This document shows, one piece after another, positions 8,641-16,605 of a DNA stretch of 38,098 bases (positions within the stretch are counted from its first letter, which is position 1; each line of letters starts with the position of its first letter). Below the pieces are notes generated by a model. It searched no databases and had not been told where the DNA came from. It saw only the letters and a program-made list of their open reading frames with translations. Both the position numbers and the translations under genes were made by a program. Source of the DNA: Clostridia bacterium (GTDB lineage: Bacteria; Bacillota_A; Clostridia; Christensenellales; Aristaeellaceae); contig JAFXSH010000044.1 of NCBI GenBank assembly GCA_017525805.1, positions 1 through 38,098 of the forward strand. Direction: 5' to 3'.

Positions 8641-9939
8641 TTATAACGCTCCCGTGAGCTGAGGCAGCCACAGGCTGATAGCGGGCACAAAGGAAATGAG
8701 CAGCAGGGCGATAATCATGCACAGGTAGAAGGGCAAGGTGGCGCGCACCACCTTTTCCATGGGCCGCTTAGCCACAGCGGAGCCGATGAACAGCACCGCG
8801 CCCACGGGAGGCGTCAGCAGGCCGATACCGCAGTTCAAGACCATCATGATGCCGAACTGAATGGGATGCAGGCCCACGCTCTGGGCTACGGGCAGCAGGA
8901 TGGGGGTGGCGATCAGGATGATGGGGGCCATATCCATGATCATGCCCAGGATCAGCAGGATCAGGTTCAGCAGCAGGATCACCACGATGGGGCTGGAAGA
9001 AATGCTGGTGATCAGCTGGGCCGCCTTGGCGGGCACGTGCAGCAGGGTGAGGCAATAGCCAAAGGCGGCGGACGTGGCGATCAGAATCAGCACGATGGCC
9101 AGGGTTTCCACGCAGTTGTCCAGCGCTTTCCAAACGCCCTTCCAGTTGAGGCCCTTGTAGACGAACACGGAAACGAACAGGGAATAAATGACGGCGATAG
9201 CGGCGGATTCCGTAGCGGTGAAGATGCCGCCCACCACGCCGACCACCACGACCAGCACGGCCAGCAGCGCCCAGATAGACGTAAGAATCTGCTTGCCGAA
9301 ATCCTTCAAATTAAAGGCCTTTCCCTTGGGGTAGTTGCGCTTCACGGAGATGATATAGGAACCCACCATCAGCGCGATGGCAAGCAGCGCGCCGGGCAGA
9401 TAGCCCGCCATGAACAGCGCGCCCACCGAAATGCCGCCCGCCGTGGTGGCGTAAATGACCATGTTATGGCTGGGGGGCACCAGCAATCCTTCGCAGGAAG
9501 AAGTGATGGTGACAGCGGTGGAAAAGTCCGCGTCGTAGCCCTCGTCCACCATCATGGGGATCAGGATGGAACCTAAGGAGGCGGTATCAGCGGAAGCGGA
9601 ACCGGAAATGCCCCCGAAGAAGTAGGAGGCCACGATGTTCACCATCGCCAGTCCGCCGCGCATCCAGCCAACCAGGGAGTTGGCAAGGGCTATCAGCTTA
9701 TCGGATATGCCGCCCGATCCCATCAGAACGCCCATGGTAATGAAGAAGGGAACCGCCATCAGCGAGAAGGACCAAATGCCTTTCACCATCTGCAGGGGGA
9801 GGGCGGTGAGCGCGTTGCCGGTGGAGATGAGGCACAGCACCGTGGAAATGCCTACGGCGTAGGCGATCGGGAAGCGCAGCAGCACCATGATCAGAAAGCT
9901 GCCCAACAGAATGATTGTGGATAGGGTTTCAGCGTCCAT
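8641..9939 (-). CDS. dctM: TRAP transporter large permease (DctM family)
   Basis: This 432-residue membrane subunit carries substrate across the membrane with Na+ coupling in a tripartite ATP-independent periplasmic-type transporter. The sequence has about twelve hydrophobic segments. Family landmarks include the opening LLGSFLIMVLLRFPIAYAVG, VPFFITMGVLMGSGG, FFGGISGSASADTASLG and VPPSHNMVIYA. The ATG overlaps the dctQ stop (TGATG), indicating translational coupling and equal dosage with the small subunit. Hexuronate is the inferred substrate because uxaC is the next gene. Confidence 0.95.
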   Translation of the reverse strand: MDAETLSTIILLGSFLIMVLLRFPIAYAVGISTVLCLISTGNALTALPLQMVKGIWSFSLMAVPFFITMGVLMGSGGISDKLIALANSLVGWMRGGLAMVNIVASYFFGGISGSASADTASLGSILIPMMVDEGYDADFSTAVTITSSCEGLLVPPSHNMVIYATTAGGISVGALFMAGYLPGALLAIALMVGSYIISVKRNYPKGKAFNLKDFGKQILTSIWALLAVLVVVVGVVGGIFTATESAAIAVIYSLFVSVFVYKGLNWKGVWKALDNCVETLAIVLILIATSAAFGYCLTLLHVPAKAAQLITSISSSPIVVILLLNLILLILGMIMDMAPIILIATPILLPVAQSVGLHPIQFGIMMVLNCGIGLLTPPVGAVLFIGSAVAKRPMEKVVRATLPFYLCMIIALLLISFVPAISLWLPQLTGAL

Positions 9940-10478
9940 CAGGCTTTGCCCTCCTTTCCATCTTCCTTCACAAAGAATTCCTCAATGTGCTGGAAAACCT
10001 GTTCCAATTCAAAGATGATCATTCCCGCGCCGGCAATGGGAATGGGGAAATACTGCCAGAATTTGCTGAGTGTGGGAATCGAGGAATACTTTCCGAAGGT
10101 CGCCAGGGGGCCGTTGCATACCTGCATGCCCACCGTCACCATGACGACGGCAAGCGCCATCACCGCGATATCGGCCAGGAGGTCCAGGCAGAGCAGCATC
10201 TTTTTGGGCAGGTACTTGTCAAAAGCGGTCATGCGGATATGCGCGCGTTTGCGGATCGCCAGCGTGGCGGACAGCACCGCCATGTATACCATCAGGGTCA
10301 GGATGACTTCTTCGCTCCATTTGGGATCGACGATAAAGTGGATATAGCGCCCGGCCACCGACCATGCGGTGATAATGATATCGGCGATCAGGAGCAGCTT
10401 GCATATGAACATGATCACCTTGTACGTCCAGTCATACACAGGCTTTATTTTTTCCAGGGTGCGGAAAAAAGCAGGCAT
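9939..10478 (-). CDS. dctQ: TRAP transporter small permease (DctQ family)
   Basis: The 179 residues have four hydrophobic helices and the family motif WSEEVILTLMVYMAVLSATLAIRKRAHI around residues 54-81. DctQ forms the membrane complex with DctM. It lies 78 bases after dctP, with a strong stem-loop in the gap, and overlaps dctM by one base. The start follows a GGAAGGATA-type ribosome binding site on the minus strand. Confidence 0.93.
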   Translation of the reverse strand: MPAFFRTLEKIKPVYDWTYKVIMFICKLLLIADIIITAWSVAGRYIHFIVDPKWSEEVILTLMVYMAVLSATLAIRKRAHIRMTAFDKYLPKKMLLCLDLLADIAVMALAVVMVTVGMQVCNGPLATFGKYSSIPTLSKFWQYFPIPIAGAGMIIFELEQVFQHIEEFFVKEDGKEGKA

Positions 10479-10496
10479 GAATATCCTTCCTTTCAG

Positions 10497-10532
10497 AAAA
10501 CCGGGGCGCGGGGAATCATCCCCGTGCTCCGG
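10497..10532 (-). terminator. Intra-operon stem-loop after dctP
   Basis: On the minus strand CCGGAGCACGGGGA (10519-10532) can pair with TCCCCGCGCCCCGG (10501-10514) apart from one or two mismatches, followed by TTTT (10497-10500). It sits between the binding-protein gene and the permease genes. It probably acts as a partial terminator or 3' RNA stabiliser, giving an excess of binding protein over permease. That reading is inference. Confidence 0.7.
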
Positions 10533-10556
10533 TCAAAGCATCTATGTTGGTCGGGA

Positions 10557-11540
10557 TTATTTCAGCGCCTGAATTGCTTCATAAACGGCTTCCTGACCCT
10601 TGATGGCATCCTGAACCATCTTCTGCGTAGCTTCCACATAGGGGGCCTTGTCTTCCACTTCGATGATGGTGCAGCCCTTTTCCAGCAGGATGGCGGTGGC
10701 TTCGGCTTCACGCACGACCACGTCGTCCTTCACAACCTTGGAAGCATAGTCGGCGGCTTCCTGCAGCCAGCCCTGCTGTTCCGCGGTCAGCTTGTTCCAG
10801 CCGGAATCAGCCACGATGATTTCGATAGCGCCCAGAGTATGGCCGTCCTTGAGCAGATAGGGGCAGGGCTCCTGGAAGGAATTCTTCAGGTAGTTGACGA
10901 GGGGCTGTTCAGCCGCGTCCACCACGCCGCTCTGCAGGGCGGTGTATAGTTCGCCGAAGGAAACGGAGGTAGCGTAAGCGCCTAAGCTTTCCACCAGCTT
11001 GGGCATAATGGTATCCTGGGAAACGCGGATCTTCATGCCCTTCATTTCTTCAATGGTCCTCACTTCGGTCTTGAAGAAGAAATGACGGAAGCCTTCCTCG
11101 GCAAAGCACAGGCCACGCAGGGGCAGGCCAATCTGCTGGGGTTCGGCCAGGAATTCCTTGGCCAGATCGCTTTCAACGAACTTCCAATAATGCTCCTCGC
11201 TCTCGAATACGAAAGGCAGGGACAGGAACACGCTCTTGGCGCAGCCGTACTGGTTCAGCGCGAAGGTGGAAATGCGGGCCACATCCACGGTGTTGTCGCC
11301 GGAAAGAATACCGGTGATGATCTGTTCCTCATTGCCCAGCACGCCGCTGGCCTGGATATCGATCTTGATTTCACCATTGGACAGTTCTTCTACTTTTTCT
11401 TTGAAAGCCAGGGCCATGTCGCCAACGATGGTGCCGTCCACGGGGTTCACTTCGGCGTAGGTCAGGGTGATTTCCGCCATGGCGGAGGCGCAGCTCAGCG
11501 CCAGAACCAGCGCCAGCATCAGGGCAAACAGTTTTTTCAT
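10557..11540 (-). CDS. dctP: TRAP transporter substrate-binding protein (DctP family), probably hexuronate-specific
   Basis: This 327-residue exported protein captures the substrate and delivers it to DctQM. The first 22 residues are a signal peptide (MKKLFALMLALVLALSCASA, cleavage near AMA-E). No lipobox is clear, although a Cys lies in the h-region. The mature part has the DctP fold, with EKVEELSNGEIKIDI, the conserved strand GMKIRVSQDTI carrying the substrate-carboxylate arginine, and FGELYTALQSGVVDAAEQP. These are typical of the family. It leads the operon, has a GGGAGGA ribosome binding site, and is transcribed from the promoter at 11598-11626. Confidence 0.95.
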   Translation of the reverse strand: MKKLFALMLALVLALSCASAMAEITLTYAEVNPVDGTIVGDMALAFKEKVEELSNGEIKIDIQASGVLGNEEQIITGILSGDNTVDVARISTFALNQYGCAKSVFLSLPFVFESEEHYWKFVESDLAKEFLAEPQQIGLPLRGLCFAEEGFRHFFFKTEVRTIEEMKGMKIRVSQDTIMPKLVESLGAYATSVSFGELYTALQSGVVDAAEQPLVNYLKNSFQEPCPYLLKDGHTLGAIEIIVADSGWNKLTAEQQGWLQEAADYASKVVKDDVVVREAEATAILLEKGCTIIEVEDKAPYVEATQKMVQDAIKGQEAVYEAIQALK

Positions 11541-11565
11541 CAGAAAAATCCTCCCTTTTTATTTT

Positions 11566-11583
11566 GGCTTCCCTTGGGAAACC
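11566..11583. promoter_or_regulatory. Palindrome in the dctP leader, candidate operator
   Basis: GGCTTCCCTTGGGAAACC is an 18-bp palindrome with one mismatched pair, lying just downstream of the predicted transcription start of the TRAP operon. A repressor bound here would block elongation. Catabolic hexuronate operons are commonly repressed by LacI- or GntR-type proteins, but no regulator gene is adjacent. Confidence 0.5.
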
Positions 11584-11597
11584 GCTTTGATGAAAAA

Positions 11598-11626
11598 AGT
11601 ATAGCACACCAAATGAGAAATTGCAA
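11598..11626 (-). promoter_or_regulatory. Promoter of the TRAP-uxaC operon
   Basis: On the minus strand TTGCAA (11621-11626) and TATACT (11598-11603) are 17 bases apart, with TGC directly before the -10. Transcription should start near 11591. Confidence 0.75.
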
Positions 11627-11681
11627 TGAAATTATGGGCAAATCTTGTCAGGACTTCTCCGTTTTTTACTAATACCGGCAG

Positions 11682-11710
11682 TTGCGCCGGAGCGGGAAAT
11701 CTGGTATAGT
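11682..11710 (+). promoter_or_regulatory. Promoter of the YcxB-like gene
   Basis: TTGCGC (11682-11687) and TATAGT (11705-11710) are 17 bases apart. The start near 11717 precedes the chosen ATG at 11744 and excludes the longer frame that opens at 11645. Confidence 0.65.
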
Positions 11711-11743
11711 GAGCGTACATCCTCCCGAAAGGAAGCGTCTCAA

Positions 11744-12292
11744 ATGCCCCAGGAAATCATGATCCCCGTGAAGTTGGACGAAAAAACCTTCAAGCGTTTC
11801 GCACGCTTTGACATGTTCATATTGCGCAGGCACTGGGTGCGCCCCCTGATTTTTTCTTTGCTGCTGACGGCCTTTGCAATCGTCGCGCTGTTTGCCAAAA
11901 AGGAGCAGTCCGGTCTGATCGCCGCGGTGCTTTTGACGGTGGGGCTGGGATTGCCTCTCGTGTACTTCGGCACCTTCCTGTCCCAGGTGAACATGCAGGC
12001 CCTGCGGCAGCGGCTGGACCCGCCCAGGGCCGTTTACACCGTGCGCCTCACCGATGAAGGGATAGAAGCGGAAAACAAGCAGAAAAAAGAAGACCTGCTG
12101 CGTCTTTCCTGGCAGGAAACCCAGCGGGCCTTCCGGGCGAAGGGCTGTATTTATCTGTACGTGAGCCCCGTCAAGGCGTTTCTGCTGCCCGACGGCCAGG
12201 CAAACGCAAGCGACGCCCAGGTGTGGGAATATCTCATTCAGCACATGGGGGCTGACAAGTGCGTCAGCCGAACATCCACTCCACGGCCTTGA
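11744..12292 (+). CDS. YcxB-like membrane protein
   Basis: The 182 residues comprise a short cytosolic N-terminus, two hydrophobic helices (about residues 33-50 and 57-78, WVRPLIFSLLL and LIAAVLLTVGLGLPLV) and a soluble C-terminal domain. That domain (VRLTDEGIEAEN, then LSWQETQRAFRAKGCIYLYVSPVKAFLLPD) fits the YcxB-like domain found in many Firmicutes membrane proteins of unknown role. The start at 11744 follows GAAAGGAAG and the promoter above. The gene is divergent from the TRAP operon and 74 bases upstream of the alpha-galactosidase, with no terminator seen, so the two may be co-transcribed. No function is established. Confidence 0.75.
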   Translation: MPQEIMIPVKLDEKTFKRFARFDMFILRRHWVRPLIFSLLLTAFAIVALFAKKEQSGLIAAVLLTVGLGLPLVYFGTFLSQVNMQALRQRLDPPRAVYTVRLTDEGIEAENKQKKEDLLRLSWQETQRAFRAKGCIYLYVSPVKAFLLPDGQANASDAQVWEYLIQHMGADKCVSRTSTPRP

Positions 12293-12366
12293 CACTGTAT
12301 TTGTTCCCCCAACGACTGAAAACGGCTTTTGCCCAAGAAGAATAAAAGATCATGGAGGAGATTGCG

Positions 12367-14526
12367 ATGATTACCTTTGACCCTGCCCGCAGGCTGTTTC
12401 ACCTGTACAATGAAAGCATTTCTCTGGTGCTGTGCCTGAGGGCCGACGGGGAGACGGAAGAACTGCTATTGGCGTATTTAGGCGCGCCGCTCAGCGACCC
12501 CGCCGCCTGCCTGCATTTGATCCCGGTGCATGAAGGTGCGTCCTTTGATTCCCTGCGCCAGGTGCTCCCCTACGCCTGCCCCACCGAGGGACGGGGCGAT
12601 TACCGGCCCGCCCTGGTGTGCGCCGTCGATGGGCAGGGCCAGCGGTGCACCGAACTGTATTATGAAAGCCACAGGATCGAAGCGGGAAAGCCTCCGCTGG
12701 TTGGTTTGCCCGCCTCCTATGTGGAAAAAACCGAAGATGCGGAAACCTTGGAAATCGCCCTGCGGGACGGGTTGACCGGATTAACCGCCCGCCTGCGCTA
12801 TACCCTGTTCGCGGGCCTGCCCGTGATCGCCGAAAGCATTCTGTATGAAAACGGCGAAAAGGAAGCCTTGACGCTTACCAACGCGGGCAGCGCCTGCGTG
12901 ACCCTGCCGGGGCGGTATGATCTGCTGCATCTGCACGGGGCCTGGGCCAAGGAAAGGAGCATCGAGCGCATCTCCCCCGCCGTCCTGACCCGATGCCTGT
13001 CCTCCAGCCGGGGCGCGTCCGGCCACGAGCATAACCCCTTCGCCGTGCTGGCGGCCCCGGACGCGGGCGAGTTTTCCGGGGAATGCGTAGGCGCGGCTCT
13101 GGTATACAGCGGGGATTTCCTGATCAGCGCCGATGAAAACGCCTACGGCTCCACCCGCCTGACCTTAGGCCTGAATCCCCGTACTTTTTCCTGGCGTCTG
13201 GCCCCCGGCGAAACCTTCCAAAGCCCCGAAGCCCTGATCGTTTATTCCGACGCTGGCTTGAACGCCATGAGCCAAGCCATGCACAGCCTGATCCGGAAGC
13301 ACGTGTGCCGGGGGTATTGGCGGGACCGGGAGCGGCCCATCCTGATCAACAATTGGGAGGCCACCTATTTTGATTTCGATCACGATAAGATCATAAAGAT
13401 CGCCCGGGCGGCGGCGGACGCGGGCATCGAGCTGTTCGTGCTGGACGACGGCTGGTTCGGCAGGCGGAACACCGACAACTGCTCCCTGGGCGATTGGGTG
13501 GTGAACCGGGACAAACTGCCGGGCGGCCTTTCCGCCCTGGCAAAGGACATCAACGAATTGGGCCTGAAATTCGGCCTGTGGTTCGAGCCGGAAATGGTAT
13601 CCCCGGACAGCGATTTGTACCGTGCCCATCCCGATTGGTGCCTGCACGCGGAGGGCAGGCGGCGCACCACCGCAAGGAACCAGCTGATCCTGGATATGTC
13701 CCGGAAGGACGTACAGGATTATGTGATCGAAGCGGTGTCCAATGTGCTGCGGAGCGCGCCCATTGCCTACGTGAAATGGGATATGAACCGCAACTTCAAG
13801 GAAGCGGGCTCCGCCCTGCTGACCGACGGGCGGCAGGGGGAAATCGGCCATCGGTACATGTTAGGCCTGTACCGGGTGCTGGAGGAAATCACTTCCGCTT
13901 TCCCCCAGGTGCTGTTTGAAAGCTGCTCCGGCGGCGGCGGGCGCTTCGACGCGGGCATGCTGCATTACATGCCCCAGACCTGGACCAGCGACGATACCGA
14001 CGCCGTGGAGCGCCTGCGCATCCAATACGGCACCAGCCTGTGCTATCCCACCAGCGCCATGGGGGCTCACGTGTCCGCCGTGCCCAACCACCAGGCGGGC
14101 CGCGTCACCTCCCTGCGCATGCGGGGCGACGTGGCCCTGGGCGGCAATTTCGGCTATGAACTGGACCTGTCCGCCCAAACCCCGGAGGAAATGGAGGAGA
14201 TACGCCGTCAGGTGAAGCAGGTGAAGGCTCTGCGCCGCACCACCCAGCAGGGCGTGTTCACCCGCCTGCAAAGCCCCTTTGAGGGCAATATCGCCGCCTG
14301 GCAGTTTGCCGACGATCAGCGGGTGATCCTCTGCGCATACCGGGTGCTGAACCACCCCAACGCCGCCCCTGCTTTCATCCGTCTCCGGAACGTACCGGAG
14401 GGCGTATATACGGCTCCGGACGGCGGCAGCCTTTCCGCCGGCGACCTCATACGGGCCGGCGTGCCGCTCTCCTTCCCCCATGGGGACTTTGCTTCCTGCG
14501 TGATGGTGTTTGAGAAACAGGCGTAA
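12367..14526 (+). CDS. Alpha-galactosidase, glycoside hydrolase family 36
   Basis: This enzyme removes terminal alpha-galactose from raffinose-family sugars or galactomannan fragments by a retaining mechanism. The 719 residues have the GH36 layout: an N-terminal beta-supersandwich (to about 320), a catalytic (beta/alpha)8 barrel, and a C-terminal beta domain. The barrel opens with FVLDDGWFGRRNTDNCSLGDW and contains nucleophile D472 in YVKWDMNR. Acid/base D542 lies in TWTSDDTDA, 70 residues later, as in characterised GH36 enzymes. CSGGGGRFD is also present. No signal peptide is visible, so it is probably cytosolic. I chose ATG 12367 over 12352 because GGAGGAG (12354-12360) is spaced correctly only for 12367. 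Confidence 0.95.
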   Translation: MITFDPARRLFHLYNESISLVLCLRADGETEELLLAYLGAPLSDPAACLHLIPVHEGASFDSLRQVLPYACPTEGRGDYRPALVCAVDGQGQRCTELYYESHRIEAGKPPLVGLPASYVEKTEDAETLEIALRDGLTGLTARLRYTLFAGLPVIAESILYENGEKEALTLTNAGSACVTLPGRYDLLHLHGAWAKERSIERISPAVLTRCLSSSRGASGHEHNPFAVLAAPDAGEFSGECVGAALVYSGDFLISADENAYGSTRLTLGLNPRTFSWRLAPGETFQSPEALIVYSDAGLNAMSQAMHSLIRKHVCRGYWRDRERPILINNWEATYFDFDHDKIIKIARAAADAGIELFVLDDGWFGRRNTDNCSLGDWVVNRDKLPGGLSALAKDINELGLKFGLWFEPEMVSPDSDLYRAHPDWCLHAEGRRRTTARNQLILDMSRKDVQDYVIEAVSNVLRSAPIAYVKWDMNRNFKEAGSALLTDGRQGEIGHRYMLGLYRVLEEITSAFPQVLFESCSGGGGRFDAGMLHYMPQTWTSDDTDAVERLRIQYGTSLCYPTSAMGAHVSAVPNHQAGRVTSLRMRGDVALGGNFGYELDLSAQTPEEMEEIRRQVKQVKALRRTTQQGVFTRLQSPFEGNIAAWQFADDQRVILCAYRVLNHPNAAPAFIRLRNVPEGVYTAPDGGSLSAGDLIRAGVPLSFPHGDFASCVMVFEKQA

Positions 14527-14555
14527 CATGGTCATGGAGAATTGTGGAATTACCC

Positions 14556-14585
14556 TTGACTAACCCCTATGGTTTCCCTTATACT
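14556..14585 (+). promoter_or_regulatory. Promoter of the Tat-exported protein gene
   Basis: TTGACT (14556-14561) and TATACT (14580-14585) are 18 bases apart. The transcript would start near 14592, followed by a GGAGGAC ribosome binding site and ATG at 14618. The earlier in-frame ATG at 14585 overlaps the -10 box and is excluded. Confidence 0.7.
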
Positions 14586-14617
14586 TGAAGCAGAAAATCC
14601 AAATGTGGAGGACGTTT

Positions 14618-15553
14618 ATGAAGAAAGATTTGACCCGCCGCGATTTCCTGCGCAACGCCGGCAGGATCACCCTGGGAGCCGCCGCGCTGACCACCGTTCC
14701 CGTCTCCATGGCTTCCGCTGAGGAACTGCCGGTATGGCCCTGGAAATATGTGCAGGTGGACAAGGACCAGCTGCTGGAACACTGCTATAAAATGTTCTAT
14801 CAGTATGGCGGCTGCGGCGGCGGCTGCTTCGGCGGCATCATCGAACTGATTTCCGAAGTCTCGGGCATCCCCTACAGCACCATCGTTCCCGGCAAGGTCT
14901 TCGCCCACGCGGGCGGCGGTTACGGTGCCAGCAGCCTGTGCGGCTCCTTGGGCGGCGCGCTGGCGGCCATCGGCCTGTTCTGCCAGCCTGCTGACGCGGC
15001 GGCCATCCGGGATGAACTGTACGCCTGGTATCGGGAGCATGAATTTCCCCAGTATCAGCCGGAATACCAGTCCATCACCACCGTGGCCCACAGCGTGAAC
15101 TGCATCGATTCCGTGGGCACCTATATGGCCGCTACCGGCTATAAGATGGCCGATCCCGAACGCAAGGCCCGCTGCGCCGCCGTGACGGCGGAAGTGGCCG
15201 TAAAAGCCATCACGCTGCTGAACATCCACTTCGGCTTTGAAGAACCCGAACCCGTGGAAGAAGCGCCCGCCGCGGACGATACCCTGGCCGCCAACGAATA
15301 CATCGGCGTAGGCGTGAGCGAAATCGGCGGTGAAATCAAGGTGAAGGTGACCATGGACGGGGATAAGATCGCCAAGATCGAAGTGCTCAGCCACAGTGAA
15401 ACCGCCGGCATCAGCGATCCTGCCTTCAAGACCCTGCCCGACGCCATCATCGCCGCCAATTCCACCCAGGTGGACACCGTGTCCGGCGCTACCAAAACCT
15501 CCGAAGCTCTGATCGCCGCCGTGAACGACGCCCTGGCCCAGGCAGGAAAATAA
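14618..15553 (+). CDS. Tat-exported Cys-rich redox protein with covalent-FMN domain
   Basis: The 311 residues start with a twin-arginine signal (MKKDLTRRDFLRNAG, then a hydrophobic stretch ending ASA near residue 36), so the protein is exported folded, with cofactor. Residues about 45-200 contain YGGCGGGCFGG and YGASSLCGSLGGALAAIGL. These resemble the C_GCAxxG_C_C redox protein family, though its cysteine pattern is only partly kept. After an acidic linker, residues about 225-308 form an FMN-binding domain of the NqrC/RnfG type. Its DTVSGATKTSEAL motif would carry flavin phosphate-linked to T292. Together these suggest extracytoplasmic electron transfer, perhaps to an extracellular acceptor. 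Donor and acceptor are unknown. It has its own promoter and terminator. Confidence 0.8.
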   Translation: MKKDLTRRDFLRNAGRITLGAAALTTVPVSMASAEELPVWPWKYVQVDKDQLLEHCYKMFYQYGGCGGGCFGGIIELISEVSGIPYSTIVPGKVFAHAGGGYGASSLCGSLGGALAAIGLFCQPADAAAIRDELYAWYREHEFPQYQPEYQSITTVAHSVNCIDSVGTYMAATGYKMADPERKARCAAVTAEVAVKAITLLNIHFGFEEPEPVEEAPAADDTLAANEYIGVGVSEIGGEIKVKVTMDGDKIAKIEVLSHSETAGISDPAFKTLPDAIIAANSTQVDTVSGATKTSEALIAAVNDALAQAGK

Positions 15554-15589
15554 ACGAAAAAATCAATCATCTCCCAGCACGTTCGCTGC

Positions 15590-15624
15590 AATGGTACGGT
15601 CATATGATCGTACCATTTTGTTTT
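15590..15624 (+). terminator. Rho-independent terminator
   Basis: AATGGTACG (15590-15598) pairs perfectly with CGTACCATT (15609-15617), with a self-complementary TCATATGA centre, followed by TTGTTTT. It ends the transcript of the Tat-exported protein. Confidence 0.85.
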
Positions 15625-15668
15625 GGTCGTGACAGCTGGCGCTGATATGCCTCAACGCCCTGTTTTCC

Positions 15669-15697
15669 TTGATTATCGGACTATTTGATGTTAGAAT
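15669..15697 (+). promoter_or_regulatory. Promoter upstream of the histidine phosphatase
   Basis: TTGATT (15669-15674) and TAGAAT (15692-15697) are 17 bases apart. The implied leader of about 120 bases contains an open frame with a PAS-like fragment (see findings). Confidence 0.5.
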
Positions 15698-15824
15698 AAC
15701 GAGGCAGCCGGCGCGAAACGCGGTGGCCGTCTTGCCGGGCTGCGAATGCGTGCACGGCAAGCGTTATACGACGAAAGCGGAGTTCTTCGCCTCGTGGGGC
15801 AGATTGAAGGAAAGGTGAAATCAG

Positions 15825-16586
15825 ATGAGGCTATTGATCGTCAGGCACGCCGAACCCGATTATATTCACGATTCCCTTACGGAAAAAGGGGAGCGGGAAG
15901 CGCTGCTGTTAGGAGAACGCTTAGCAAAAATCCCGGCGTCGGCGTATTACGTTTCGCCCCTGGGCCGGGCGAAAGAAACGGCGGATTACACCCTGCGCAT
16001 CGTGGGAAAACAGGCGGAAACGCTGCCCTGGCTGGCGGAATTTCGTGGGTACACCGTGCAGAACGGGAAAAAACGCATCCCCTGGGATTATCCCATGCAG
16101 ACATGGTACGATCACAAGCAACTGCTGGACCGTGACGAATGGCTAAACGATCCGCTCACACAGGGCGGCACGGTGGCGGAAATCTGGGAAGAAACCAAAA
16201 CCGGCATGGACAAGCTGCTCAAAAAGCACGGCTATGTCCGGCAGGGCGGCGTCTATCTGTGCGAAGAAAACAAAAACGACACCATTGTGATCTTCTGCCA
16301 CTTCGGAATCGGCATGGCCATCTTAGCGCGTTTGATGAACGTTTCCCCGCTGCCCCTGTGGCAAAGCTTCCTTTGTTTGCCCACCGCCGTGACCACCGTG
16401 GTGACCCAGGAGCGGAAAAAGGGCGAAGTGGAATTCCGCTGCGTGGGATTGGGGGACATCAGCCATCTGCTCATGGGCAATGAAAACGCGTCCCTGGCCG
16501 GGCTGTTTCCCGAATGCTACAACGGGGTGGACTCTACCGACCCCGCCCTGTGGCCTGACCAGCCGAAGCTTCCTTTAATCAGGTAA
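15825..16586 (+). CDS. Histidine phosphatase superfamily protein (phosphoglycerate mutase-like)
   Basis: The 253 residues begin MRLLIVRHAEPDY, the RHG-type signature in which H8 is the phospho-accepting histidine. R7 and the later H159 (IVIFCHFGIG) complete the phosphate pocket. SPLGRAKETADYT is the usual second arginine motif. The protein is cytosolic, with no signal. Members act on sugar phosphates, nucleotides or cobalamin intermediates, and the substrate cannot be assigned. The ribosome binding site is AAGGAAAGG, with the start nine bases later. It has its own likely promoter. The broken sensor kinase begins 19 bases after its stop. Confidence 0.87.
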   Translation: MRLLIVRHAEPDYIHDSLTEKGEREALLLGERLAKIPASAYYVSPLGRAKETADYTLRIVGKQAETLPWLAEFRGYTVQNGKKRIPWDYPMQTWYDHKQLLDRDEWLNDPLTQGGTVAEIWEETKTGMDKLLKKHGYVRQGGVYLCEENKNDTIVIFCHFGIGMAILARLMNVSPLPLWQSFLCLPTAVTTVVTQERKKGEVEFRCVGLGDISHLLMGNENASLAGLFPECYNGVDSTDPALWPDQPKLPLIR

Positions 16587-16605
16587 TCTGCGAGGTGATC
16601 GGAAA

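Noticed and set aside
12352..12366. ATG 12352 as the alpha-galactosidase start
   Set aside because: The GGAGGAG inside this stretch is the ribosome binding site for ATG 12367, and no site precedes 12352.
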